Assembly (NCBI RefSeq): GCF_020554845.1
Contig: NZ_JAJCIA010000027.1
Coordinates: 1 to 55,830 of the forward strand
Source: Blautia faecis
GTDB lineage: Bacteria > Bacillota > Clostridia > Lachnospirales > Lachnospiraceae
Length of the DNA stretch: 55,830 bases
Direction: 5' to 3'
Positions 9,183 through 16,492 of this stretch are shown here, in pieces; positions within the stretch are counted from its first letter, which is position 1, and every line of letters begins with the position of its first letter. The notes beneath the pieces were generated by a model, which was not told where the DNA came from, did no database searches, and saw only the letters and a list, made by a program, of their open reading frames with translations. The position numbers were made by a program, and so were the translations under genes.

Positions 9183-10448
9183 TTATACCGTAATTTTGAA
9201 ATAATCCAGAACACGTTTGCAGTAATTATCTGTTACATTATGAGTCTTTGCAAGAATTGCCTTACGCTGATTCTCATAGTCATCTTTTCCATTTTTGACA
9301 TCCAGAACAAACTGTTCAAACTGCTGTACATTGTAAATATGTTCTCCTGGCATGTATTCCAGTGGATTTTCAAATACCCATCCTCTGGACTCCGTATAGG
9401 CATCATAGTCATCCAGAGTAAATCCAATAGGTCTGTTGAGAAGCAGATAATCAATTGCCACAGAAGAATAGTCAGAAATCAGGGCATCCGAACAGTTGAT
9501 AAACTCATAAAGCTGCAAGCCATTGTCTTCCAGATCCTGATTTTCCAGGTAAACAATGTTTGTCAGCACATTTTCTCCAAAGTCATATGGAATCTGGAGA
9601 TAATGCTTCTTAATTACCACAAGTACATGATTATCACGACAGAAATTATTAAAATCAAGAAGCCGCTCCTTATCGTCCAGGATCGGGATATTAAATTCAT
9701 TGTTCAGCGTTTCCTCATTCAGTCTCTCGCTGCTTGCATGACGGTAGGTAGGCATCCACAGGATCAGCCTGTCACTGTCAGCTGCTTTCAGAAGCTTTTC
9801 CTTATATGCTCTTGCGGCGTCGCTTCCCTTCATCATCTGATCGTAACGCGGATAGCCAAGTGCAAGAAGCTTCCTGGAACTGCAGCCAAAGAACTCTTTC
9901 TTCGTCTCAATAAACACATCTCCTGGCACCAGACAGTAGTCGAAAAATACCTTGCGGTTGTTCTTGTTCGCCTTGTAGCCGCAGCCATGCCAGAGATTTA
10001 CAAAAGTCTGACCCTTTCTTGCCATTCCGATCCAGTTAAACGCCTGGGTGTAAAAAATAAAGGCTGAGGTCAATGCATAGCGGTAAGCTGCTGCCCTGCG
10101 GATCGTCGTGTTCTTCTTGAAATTGCGAACAAACTTCACATTCTCCGCCTGGTATTTCTTATACTTCTCCGGCTCATGAACCAGCCAGACAAGCTCATAT
10201 TTTTTATTATATCCATTTGCAACCATATAATCAAAAAGAGCCCGGCAATTGTCTGTAAAATCATCATTTGTCTCAAACAGGATTCTGTTTTTCACCATAC
10301 GCGGGGGGAATTTACGAAGTCTTCTCACTTTCCAGCGGTCATATAAAGCGTAAGTCACATAGCCTTTGAAAGTGGTGAACAAAGGTCCTGCGCCCTGCTC
10401 TTTCAAGATTTTTGAAAATTTCTTTAGAATTCTCTGTGCTCTTTCCAT
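9183..10448 (-). CDS. CDP-glycerol glycerophosphotransferase family protein (421 aa)
   Basis: TagB/TagF-like enzyme that transfers glycerol phosphate (or another polyol phosphate) from its CDP donor during teichoic-acid-like polymer synthesis. Landmarks in order: FVNLWHGCGYKAN near 147, LILWMPTYRH near 228, VVIKKHYLQIPYD near 275 and DALISDYSSVAIDYLLLNRPIGF near 330. The basic, amphipathic N-terminus is consistent with membrane-surface association. Close relative of the gene at 11090-12364, which has the same motif set, so these look like paralogues with different acceptor roles. Start ATG 10448 with GAAAGG upstream. An R1 mini-repeat lies in the gap before it. Confidence 0.88.
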   Translation of the reverse strand: MERAQRILKKFSKILKEQGAGPLFTTFKGYVTYALYDRWKVRRLRKFPPRMVKNRILFETNDDFTDNCRALFDYMVANGYNKKYELVWLVHEPEKYKKYQAENVKFVRNFKKNTTIRRAAAYRYALTSAFIFYTQAFNWIGMARKGQTFVNLWHGCGYKANKNNRKVFFDYCLVPGDVFIETKKEFFGCSSRKLLALGYPRYDQMMKGSDAARAYKEKLLKAADSDRLILWMPTYRHASSERLNEETLNNEFNIPILDDKERLLDFNNFCRDNHVLVVIKKHYLQIPYDFGENVLTNIVYLENQDLEDNGLQLYEFINCSDALISDYSSVAIDYLLLNRPIGFTLDDYDAYTESRGWVFENPLEYMPGEHIYNVQQFEQFVLDVKNGKDDYENQRKAILAKTHNVTDNYCKRVLDYFKITV

Positions 10449-10478
10449 GGATTTTACCTTTCTTAATATATTACAATC

Positions 10479-10503
10479 CAGAGCCTGTTTAAAAAAGGCT
10501 CTA
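10479..10503. repeat. R1 mini-derivative (termini only)
   Basis: Just the two R1 ends back to back, CAGAGCCTGTTT and AAAAAAGGCTCTA. Lies in the gap between tagD and the next glycerophosphotransferase gene. Confidence 0.75.
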
Positions 10504-10515
10504 AATCAGTCCGCA

Positions 10516-10932
10516 TTAATACTCTTTCAGTTTCTCACGAAGCATTGTAGAAGAAGTATCTTTGGTGTAGGGAAGATAAACCAGCCTGGCTCCCAGGGCT
10601 TCCATCTCTTTCCCGGTGCGCTCCCAGCGCTCATTTCCCTTCCAGTCATCTCCGATATAAATTTCATCGAAACGGATCTTATCCCAGATTTCTTTTTTAT
10701 CAAGGGTATTTGTGATGATCACCTCGTCCACATATTTAATAGACCGGACGATCTCTGCCCGCTCTTCCAATGGCACGATAGGTCTTTTATTCTTATAGCT
10801 TTCCACAAGCTCATCTGTATTTACGCCTACGATCAGATAATCACATCTTCTCTTGGCATTTTTGATCAGGTTCAGATGACCGATATGAAACATATCGTAA
10901 GTTCCCTGTGTGTATCCGATTACCTTTCCCAT
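10516..10932 (-). CDS. tagD: Glycerol-3-phosphate cytidylyltransferase-like (TagD type, 138 aa)
   Basis: Makes CDP-glycerol from glycerol-3-phosphate and CTP, the donor for the three glycerophosphotransferases around it. The small cytidylyltransferase fold shows GYTQGTYDMFHIGH at residues 6-19 (HxGH catalytic motif) followed by LIVGVNTDELV and IGDDWKGN. The C-terminal motif reads DTSSTMLRE rather than the RTEGISTT of Bacillus TagD, so a related polyol-phosphate substrate is possible. Start ATG 10932 with AGGAGAGGG upstream. The surrounding genes make CDP-glycerol by far the best guess. Confidence 0.8.
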   Translation of the reverse strand: MGKVIGYTQGTYDMFHIGHLNLIKNAKRRCDYLIVGVNTDELVESYKNKRPIVPLEERAEIVRSIKYVDEVIITNTLDKKEIWDKIRFDEIYIGDDWKGNERWERTGKEMEALGARLVYLPYTKDTSSTMLREKLKEY

Positions 10933-11089
10933 TTATCCCTCTCCTGTATCTGTTTTTTTCGAAAAAATAATCATAGCACATTGTTTTCTAAATAACTATA
11001 CCACTCACTTGTCTGTGAATCCGATTGATATAATTATTTACGAAATGATGTACTAGAACCTTTTTGGATGGGTAACTTCTGCTTTTATT

Positions 11090-12364
11090 TTACTTTATAT
11101 TCAAATACTCTGCAAGTGCCTCGCAGTAACCTGACTTCTTTGGCATAGTGTGCATTGCAGGCAATAATCTTCTTCTCTCTTCCTTAAAAGGATCCTCTCC
11201 AACTGCGATATGGGAAAAATAGTCCTTCAGATCCTCTAAATTGTAAATCTTCTCACCTGGCATATATGCTTCCGGATTTTCAAATACAAATCCTCTTGTA
11301 TTTCGATAGCTTTCCAGATCTGTGAGCACATAGCCCAAAGGCCGGTCAAGAAGCATATAGTCTACTGCAATGGAGGAATAATCCGAAATCAGTCCATCCA
11401 TAAGTCCCACCAGTTCATACAGCTGAATACCCGATTTCTGAAGCATTTCTTCTGTCACATAACGGATATTGGTATACGCACCTTCATCCAGGGACCAGCC
11501 AGACTGAAGGGGATGTTTTTTGATAATTAGAAATATTCCGCATTCCCTTAAATGAATATCCAGTGCTTTCAGCTCCGCCTCGCTCTCTAATGCAGGAAGC
11601 TGAAAGGGAAGTTCAATTTCATTCTCTGCGCTGATCAGCACCTCACTTTTTCGGAAAGTAGGCATCCAGATCACAGTTTTCATATCCTTATGGGAAAAAA
11701 GCTTCTCCAGCGCCTCCCCACGGCTGACAGATGGATGGAGCATCCAGTCATACCTTGGATAGCCAAGGGCAAGAATCTTCTCTTTCTCACAGTTCCAGTA
11801 ACGGGATTTTGTTTCCACAAACACAGGTCCCGGCACCATGGCATGGTCAAAATGCATCATGCTTTTTCCTGCAGGCGGCTTGTTGTCTTTGGCTGCATCC
11901 TTATAGCCGCAGCCATGCCACATGTTCACTGTGATCTGCCCTTTACAATGGTAAAAATTCAGGTAAGCTGTATTGTTTGTATAGAAAAAAAATCCTGCAA
12001 CAGCGCCATAATAATAAGCAAGGGGGCTGGACCAGCCATATTTATTCTCTGCTGTTACAAATTTAACATTCTTGTATTTCAGTTTCTCACATTTTTTCTT
12101 ATCGGAAACCATCCAGATAATCTGATGGTTCTCATTTATTTTATTCTGAATCAAATATTCATAAAAAGCCCTGGGATTGTCTGTCATGTCCTGCATGGTA
12201 CGGTTTTTCAACACAATACAGTTCTGACGGAGCTTCCCGTGATTCCCGAACCATTTTCCCACCAGGGCAAGCTCCGCCTTTGAACAAAAGCGGCCCAGAT
12301 AATAAAGAACACTTCCAGCCAGACCCTCTTCTTTTATTTTCCTTTTAAGGGAATCCTTTGTCAT
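11090..12364 (-). CDS. CDP-glycerol glycerophosphotransferase family protein (424 aa)
   Basis: Second of the two closely similar single-domain glycerophosphotransferases. Motifs: TVNMWHGCGYKDAA near 150, VIWMPTFRKSE near 233, LIIKKHPLQS near 279 and DGLISDYSSIAVDYMLLDRPLGY near 330. Predicted to prime or extend a poly(glycerol phosphate) chain on the inner membrane surface. The start ATG at 12364 is preceded by GAGGG with six-base spacing, a weaker site than its neighbours have. It follows the Stealth gene with an R1 half-repeat in the 76-base gap. Confidence 0.88.
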   Translation of the reverse strand: MTKDSLKRKIKEEGLAGSVLYYLGRFCSKAELALVGKWFGNHGKLRQNCIVLKNRTMQDMTDNPRAFYEYLIQNKINENHQIIWMVSDKKKCEKLKYKNVKFVTAENKYGWSSPLAYYYGAVAGFFFYTNNTAYLNFYHCKGQITVNMWHGCGYKDAAKDNKPPAGKSMMHFDHAMVPGPVFVETKSRYWNCEKEKILALGYPRYDWMLHPSVSRGEALEKLFSHKDMKTVIWMPTFRKSEVLISAENEIELPFQLPALESEAELKALDIHLRECGIFLIIKKHPLQSGWSLDEGAYTNIRYVTEEMLQKSGIQLYELVGLMDGLISDYSSIAVDYMLLDRPLGYVLTDLESYRNTRGFVFENPEAYMPGEKIYNLEDLKDYFSHIAVGEDPFKEERRRLLPAMHTMPKKSGYCEALAEYLNIK

Positions 12365-12410
12365 CTCTTACCCTCGTTTCTATAATTTGCCTGATAAAAT
12401 TACGATACAC

Positions 12411-12440
12411 CAGAGCCTGTTTGAAAAAGGCTTTCTGCAA
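12411..12440 (+). repeat. R1 partial copy (left end)
   Basis: CAGAGCCTGTTTGAAAAAGGCTTTCTGCAA. It abuts exactly the stop codon of the Stealth gene (12441). Confidence 0.8.
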
Positions 12441-13433
12441 TTACATCTCAAAAGACGATTTCTCCGGAAAAATCACTTCAAAGCTTCTCTGAATTTCTTT
12501 CTTCTGCTTCTCAAAATCACCCACATTCACATCATCATTAAGGCAGATCATCTTACACGCCTGTCTGCGAATGGTATGGTGAATCTGCTGATCATGTTTT
12601 CCTATGGTATAAAATCTTCCAAGCTTCGATGACTGGGGCGTGAATTTTCCTTCCATGTACTGCCAGTATTTCATCACGTACTGATTTACATCGAATACTG
12701 TGCGGAAACGATTTTTACAAACCTCATCCAGAACAGCGCCTTCTTCGTCCCATACTTTCCAATAGGTTGCTTTCAAAAAAGGACTTGGAAGATGTGAATA
12801 TTTAAAACTGGAAAATTCACGATAAGGCAGCATCAGCACATTGCGGAAGAGCATTGCTCCATAAGCCGGGCTAAACCATTTTTTTGCCTGTTTTTTGATC
12901 ACTTCTTTTTTATTATAATGCATATTGGCAAGAGCTGCATCATTCATAAGAATATTGGCAAAAGGATTGCGGATATTGTCCTGCACAAGGGCGGTCTCAA
13001 TACAGCAGTCACAGGGAAATCCGTTTTTGAAAAAATCTTCCGGTCTCACGGAATCAATGAGAAACATATCATCATTAAAAAAGACAAAATGCTCTGACAA
13101 TCCTTTTATTCGGTGAAGATTCAGTTCTATGGAATTAATATTAAAGGTAGGAAGATAAGCAGGCGCCATAAAATCCTCATGCTTTACAATCTGAATCTTC
13201 TCATGAGCTGTATTCAGCCACTTTGGAACATGTCCCCATGTAACAAAATATATTTTATTTACCCAGGGAGCAAATTTCTCCACACCGCGGAACCAGTACT
13301 GAAGATTGTCCCAGTCGCGGTATCTGCTCTCCCCGGCGTCAGTTCCCCTGCCAGGCTGATATTTCCTGCGCTGTGCAAGCCAGTCAGGGTCACTGCCGTC
13401 CACCCAGGTGAGCACAAAATCTATTTTTTCCAT
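12441..13433 (-). CDS. Stealth-family sugar-phosphate transferase (330 aa)
   Basis: Stealth proteins transfer a hexose-1-phosphate from a nucleotide sugar, building phosphodiester-linked capsule or wall polymers; they are related to eukaryotic GlcNAc-1-phosphotransferase. Conserved region 1 is visible at the N-terminus (DFVLTWVDGSDPDW), conserved region 2 follows (RDWDNLQYWFRGVEKFAPW, IYFVTWGHVPKWLN, then FVFFNDDMFL near 115-125), and a later NDDVNVGDF segment is also present. Start ATG 13433 with AGGAGAATAGGA. Within an otherwise glycerol-phosphate operon it implies a polymer carrying sugar-1-phosphate units as well, or a phosphosugar decoration. Confidence 0.85.
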   Translation of the reverse strand: MEKIDFVLTWVDGSDPDWLAQRRKYQPGRGTDAGESRYRDWDNLQYWFRGVEKFAPWVNKIYFVTWGHVPKWLNTAHEKIQIVKHEDFMAPAYLPTFNINSIELNLHRIKGLSEHFVFFNDDMFLIDSVRPEDFFKNGFPCDCCIETALVQDNIRNPFANILMNDAALANMHYNKKEVIKKQAKKWFSPAYGAMLFRNVLMLPYREFSSFKYSHLPSPFLKATYWKVWDEEGAVLDEVCKNRFRTVFDVNQYVMKYWQYMEGKFTPQSSKLGRFYTIGKHDQQIHHTIRRQACKMICLNDDVNVGDFEKQKKEIQRSFEVIFPEKSSFEM

Positions 13434-13464
13434 TCCTATTCTCCTGCTCTTTAAATGGTTGCGG

Positions 13465-13516
13465 TCTAGAAATTGTGACGCACATCTTGCAGAAAGCCTT
13501 TTTCAAACACGCTCTA
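13465..13516 (-). repeat. R1 partial copy (left half, inverted)
   Basis: AATTGTGACGCACATCTTGC followed by AGAAAGCCTTTTTCAAACACGCTCTA, bounded on the other side by TCTAGA. Deletion derivative between the GT4 and Stealth genes. Confidence 0.8.
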
Positions 13517-13533
13517 AAGCTTTCTCAGTCAGC

Positions 13534-14634
13534 TTATCTGCCATACAGAAGCATCAGCTTCTGCCCTTCCTTATGGATGTCAAATCCTGCTTCTGCCAGC
13601 CTTCTGGCCGCTTCTTCTCTTTCGATTCTCCCGGCTTCCTTCATCTTAAATACAGCTTTGGCCCATTTCTCCGGGCTTTCTGCCAGGGAAATCATTGTCA
13701 CATTTTCCCGGGAGAGTACTGCTTCTCCTGTGATCTGGTCTGAAATCACACAGGGCAGGCCATTGGCCTGAGCTTCCAGAAGAGTGAATGGAAGTCCTTC
13801 AAATAAAGAAGGAAACAGGAAAACATCCATGGCGCTTAAGTACCGCTCCACGTCCTGACATACTCCCGTAAATATGATTTTATCCAGGACACCCGCCTTT
13901 TTAGCCTGCTCCTGGATCTGTTCCTTTAATTCGCCGTCACCAATAAGGCAAAGCCTTGCAGCCGGCTCTTTTCGTTGGATTTCATGGAAAATACGAAGAA
14001 TGGCCTCATGATTCTTCTGAACCTGAAACCTGCCTACATGCCCTACTACCAGGGCATCCCCAGAAATCCCCAGCTTTTCTCTGATTTTCCGCCTGTTTGA
14101 CTCTGAAAAGCCATATTTATCTGTCTCAATTGCGTTTGCAACCAAAGTTACTTCGCCCCGTTCAAAAGCCCTATCTCCGAACAACCATCTGCCTGCTTTT
14201 TCGGAACAGGCAAACTTCTCATTCACATAATGCTTCATTCTTGGACGATTCACGCCATCCATCAGCTTACGCACAATTCCCGGTGCTGAAGCGTTATGGG
14301 AATGTGCGATCACCTTTCTCACTCCAGCCTGTTTCGCCAGGCGAAGTGGTACGATATTGGCTGCTGAAAGCATATTCACATGCACGACATCGTACTTTTC
14401 CTGGGAAAGAAGCTTCCGAAAGGCCTTTATATAGCCAAAGTAATCTTTTTTTATATTGGGAACATAAAAAACCCTTCCACCAAGCTCCAGGATTTCTTTC
14501 TCATAAGCAATCGTTCCATACATGGATACAAAATCAAAGGATACTCCCTGCCTGGCGAGTTCCCTGAAATAATTCATTACAAATGCTTCCATACCGCCAG
14601 GATTATTTCCCAGCCCTACCTGCAGGATTTTCAT
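13534..14634 (-). CDS. GT4-family glycosyltransferase (366 aa)
   Basis: Retaining glycosyltransferase of the type found in exopolysaccharide and teichoic-acid loci. The N-terminal acceptor domain opens with VGLGNNPGGMEAFVMNYFREL and has a VHVNMLSA segment. The donor domain shows VVGHVGRFQVQKNHEAILRIF near 196, ARLCLIGDGEL and FPSLFEGLPFTLLEAQANGLP near 275 (EX7E). The ATG at 14634 overlaps the stop of a 23-codon ORF as ATGA and has GAAGGTG before it. Probably adds a sugar to the lipid-linked primer; donor unknown. Confidence 0.87.
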   Translation of the reverse strand: MKILQVGLGNNPGGMEAFVMNYFRELARQGVSFDFVSMYGTIAYEKEILELGGRVFYVPNIKKDYFGYIKAFRKLLSQEKYDVVHVNMLSAANIVPLRLAKQAGVRKVIAHSHNASAPGIVRKLMDGVNRPRMKHYVNEKFACSEKAGRWLFGDRAFERGEVTLVANAIETDKYGFSESNRRKIREKLGISGDALVVGHVGRFQVQKNHEAILRIFHEIQRKEPAARLCLIGDGELKEQIQEQAKKAGVLDKIIFTGVCQDVERYLSAMDVFLFPSLFEGLPFTLLEAQANGLPCVISDQITGEAVLSRENVTMISLAESPEKWAKAVFKMKEAGRIEREEAARRLAEAGFDIHKEGQKLMLLYGR

Positions 14635-14702
14635 TTTTCACCTTCTAAACGCTTTATCAGCTTGTCATATCTGGAAACTTCCCGGGTTAATTCCTTTTTC
14701 AT
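14631..14702 (-). CDS. Possible 23-residue leader or coupling peptide
   Basis: Short ORF MKKELTREVSRYDKLIKRLE followed by GEK. It begins two bases after the tagH stop, has AGGTGG at seven-base spacing, and its stop overlaps the next gene start as ATGA. These exact junctions suggest it is translated. The product would be a charged amphipathic helix with no recognisable family. It could be a coupling ORF, a small partner protein or a degraded gene. Confidence 0.4.
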   Translation of the reverse strand: MKKELTREVSRYDKLIKRLEGEK

Positions 14703-14704
14703 AA

Positions 14705-15445
14705 TCAGCCACCTATCATTTTACTGTATTGCTCAGAGATCGGAGCAATGTCGCCGTATGCGATCAGCTTACCTTTTTCCAGAATCATGGCCTTATTGCA
14801 AAGGCGCTGTACCTGTTCCAGAGAATGGGATACAAAAAGGACGGTAACACCTGAGTCAAACATGCTCATGATCTTCTTTTCACTTTTTTTACGGAACTTG
14901 GCATCCCCTACGGAAAGTACCTCGTCCAGGATCAGGATCTTCGGTTCTACTACTGTGGCAATGGAAAAGCCAAGTCTGGATTTCATACCGGAGGAATAAT
15001 TCTTCACCGGAACATCCATGAATTTCTGAAGTTCAGAAAATTCTACAATCTCATCATATTTGCTATCAATAAATTTCTTGGTATATCCAAGCATGGCACC
15101 ATACAGGTAAATATTCTCTTTTCCTGTATACTGCGGGTCAAAACCAGCGCCAAGTTCCAGAAGGGGAACCATTTTCCCATGTTTGTCCACATGACCCTCT
15201 GTAGGCTTGAATACACCGGAAATCACCTTCAGAAGAGTACTTTTTCCAGCTCCGTTAAGACCAAGGATACCTACACGGTCTCCCTTTTCCACGCTGAAGC
15301 TTACATTCTTCAAAGCCCAGAATTCATTGTACTGGATTTCTCTCTTAATGGTTTTAAATATATAATCTTTTAAGCTGTCAACCTTCTCACGGCTCAGGTT
15401 GAACTTCATACTTACGTTATCGACTTCAATGGCTGTCTTGCTCAT
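14705..15445 (-). CDS. tagH: Teichoic-acid-type ABC exporter ATPase (246 aa)
   Basis: ATP-binding subunit that with the permease encoded just upstream moves the finished lipid-linked polymer across the membrane. Walker A LGLNGAGKSTLLKVISG near 59-75, the TagH-type LLELGAGFDPQYTGKENIYLYG stretch near 94-115, signature YSSGMKSRLGFSIA near 150 and Walker B ILILDEVLSVGD near 170. It ends soon after the ATPase core, unlike Bacillus TagH, which carries a long C-terminal extension, so it probably has no carbohydrate-binding tail. ATG 15445 with GGAGAAAAT upstream. Confidence 0.9.
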   Translation of the reverse strand: MSKTAIEVDNVSMKFNLSREKVDSLKDYIFKTIKREIQYNEFWALKNVSFSVEKGDRVGILGLNGAGKSTLLKVISGVFKPTEGHVDKHGKMVPLLELGAGFDPQYTGKENIYLYGAMLGYTKKFIDSKYDEIVEFSELQKFMDVPVKNYSSGMKSRLGFSIATVVEPKILILDEVLSVGDAKFRKKSEKKIMSMFDSGVTVLFVSHSLEQVQRLCNKAMILEKGKLIAYGDIAPISEQYSKMIGG

Positions 15446-15480
15446 ATTTTCTCCTTAACATGTTCCTGTAAATGGTAGTT

Positions 15481-15535
15481 TAGAGCGTGTTTGAAAAATA
15501 CTTTCTGCAGGGAATGATTTTTCAAACAGGTTCTA
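15481..15535 (+). repeat. R1 deletion derivative, 55 bp
   Basis: Left end TAGAGCGTGTTTGAAAAA and right end TTTTTCAAACAGGTTCTA with the core deleted. The last three bases (CTA at 15533-15535) are the stop codon of the tagG gene read on the minus strand. Confidence 0.85.
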
Positions 15536-16309
15536 GATGTACAGAATAAAATTATCCTGTTTTTTCTTGAAGCATACAAGTCCGATGATGGTAATCACTA
15601 CGCTGAATGCAGCTGCATAAATTACATATGGCGCATACATAGGCTCTCCGAATATTGCAGATCGGAAAATCTGAATGGTACAGTACAGCGGATTGAACTT
15701 CAGGATCCATGCCCAGCCACTCTTCAGCAGCTTGCTTGGATAATAGAAGATGGCACATGTATACATGATCAGCATCAGGGCAACAGACCAGAGGTACTCA
15801 ATATCTCTGAAAAATACACCGATAGTTGCAAGGAACATTCCACTTCCGTAGGAAAGGATCAGAATGATGATCAGGGCAACCGGTGCCTGAAGCAGATAAA
15901 TAGTCGGTTTCACACCCAGGATCACGCCTACAATGGCAAGTACAACCAGGGAGATCAGAAAAATAATATAATTATAAATTACAGTTGAAAGTGGATACAG
16001 ATATTTCGGTACATACACTTTCTTGATCATTGCTGCATTGGACCGGATGGATTTCAGCGCAGCTTTGGTTGCAGAGGAATAAAAGCTGTACAGAAGACGT
16101 CCGGAAAGAATGTATACAGGGAATGTTTTGTCCGTGTTTCCATACAGGGTTCCGAAGACAATGGTCAGTACCACCATGGAAAGCAGTGGTTCTAGCATGG
16201 ACCACAAAATACCAAGGTAGGAACGACGATATTTCAGCTTGATTCCTTTTTTGACCAGTTCACTTAACAGGAACTGATACTGTCTGAGATTATCTAAATA
16301 TTTCTTCAT
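15533..16309 (-). CDS. tagG: Teichoic-acid-type ABC exporter permease (258 aa)
   Basis: ABC-2 type permease with about six membrane helices, the partner of the TagH-like ATPase 87 bases downstream. It starts with an amphipathic N-terminus and YRRSYLGILWSMLEPLLSMVVL, typical of the O-antigen/teichoic export family. ATG at 16309 is chosen because GGAG is five bases upstream; the GTG at 16315 would touch that site. First gene of the surface-polymer operon. Its stop codon TAG is provided by the end of an R1 mini-repeat, so the original C-terminus may have been altered by the insertion. Confidence 0.9.
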   Translation of the reverse strand: MKKYLDNLRQYQFLLSELVKKGIKLKYRRSYLGILWSMLEPLLSMVVLTIVFGTLYGNTDKTFPVYILSGRLLYSFYSSATKAALKSIRSNAAMIKKVYVPKYLYPLSTVIYNYIIFLISLVVLAIVGVILGVKPTIYLLQAPVALIIILILSYGSGMFLATIGVFFRDIEYLWSVALMLIMYTCAIFYYPSKLLKSGWAWILKFNPLYCTIQIFRSAIFGEPMYAPYVIYAAAFSVVITIIGLVCFKKKQDNFILYI

Positions 16310-16399
16310 ATTCACTCCATTATATTTTGAAAAATTTGGCTTTCTGTTTTATCCAAAGCATTCGTATATAAACTTCTTTTTGAAAAAAAGCCAAACTGT

Positions 16400-16428
16400 A
16401 TTGTAACATACTCTTTCGCAGGTTGCAA
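16400..16428 (-). promoter_or_regulatory. Predicted sigma-A promoter for the surface-polymer operon
   Basis: On the minus strand TTGCAA (16423-16428), 17-base spacer, TACAAT (16400-16405). It leaves a leader of about 85 bases containing a TTTGGCTTT/AAAGCCAAA inverted repeat. Confidence 0.6.
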
Positions 16429-16492
16429 TATTGCGATTTAACCTGGAAGCGATCAATCAGTTACTGTGTTACTCCGTGACCAGTAACATCAA

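Noticed and set aside
10940..11089. Possible promoter or small RNA between tagD and the upstream glycerophosphotransferase
   Set aside because: AT-rich with TATAGT/TATGAT boxes but no well-spaced -35 partner; not strong enough to call.
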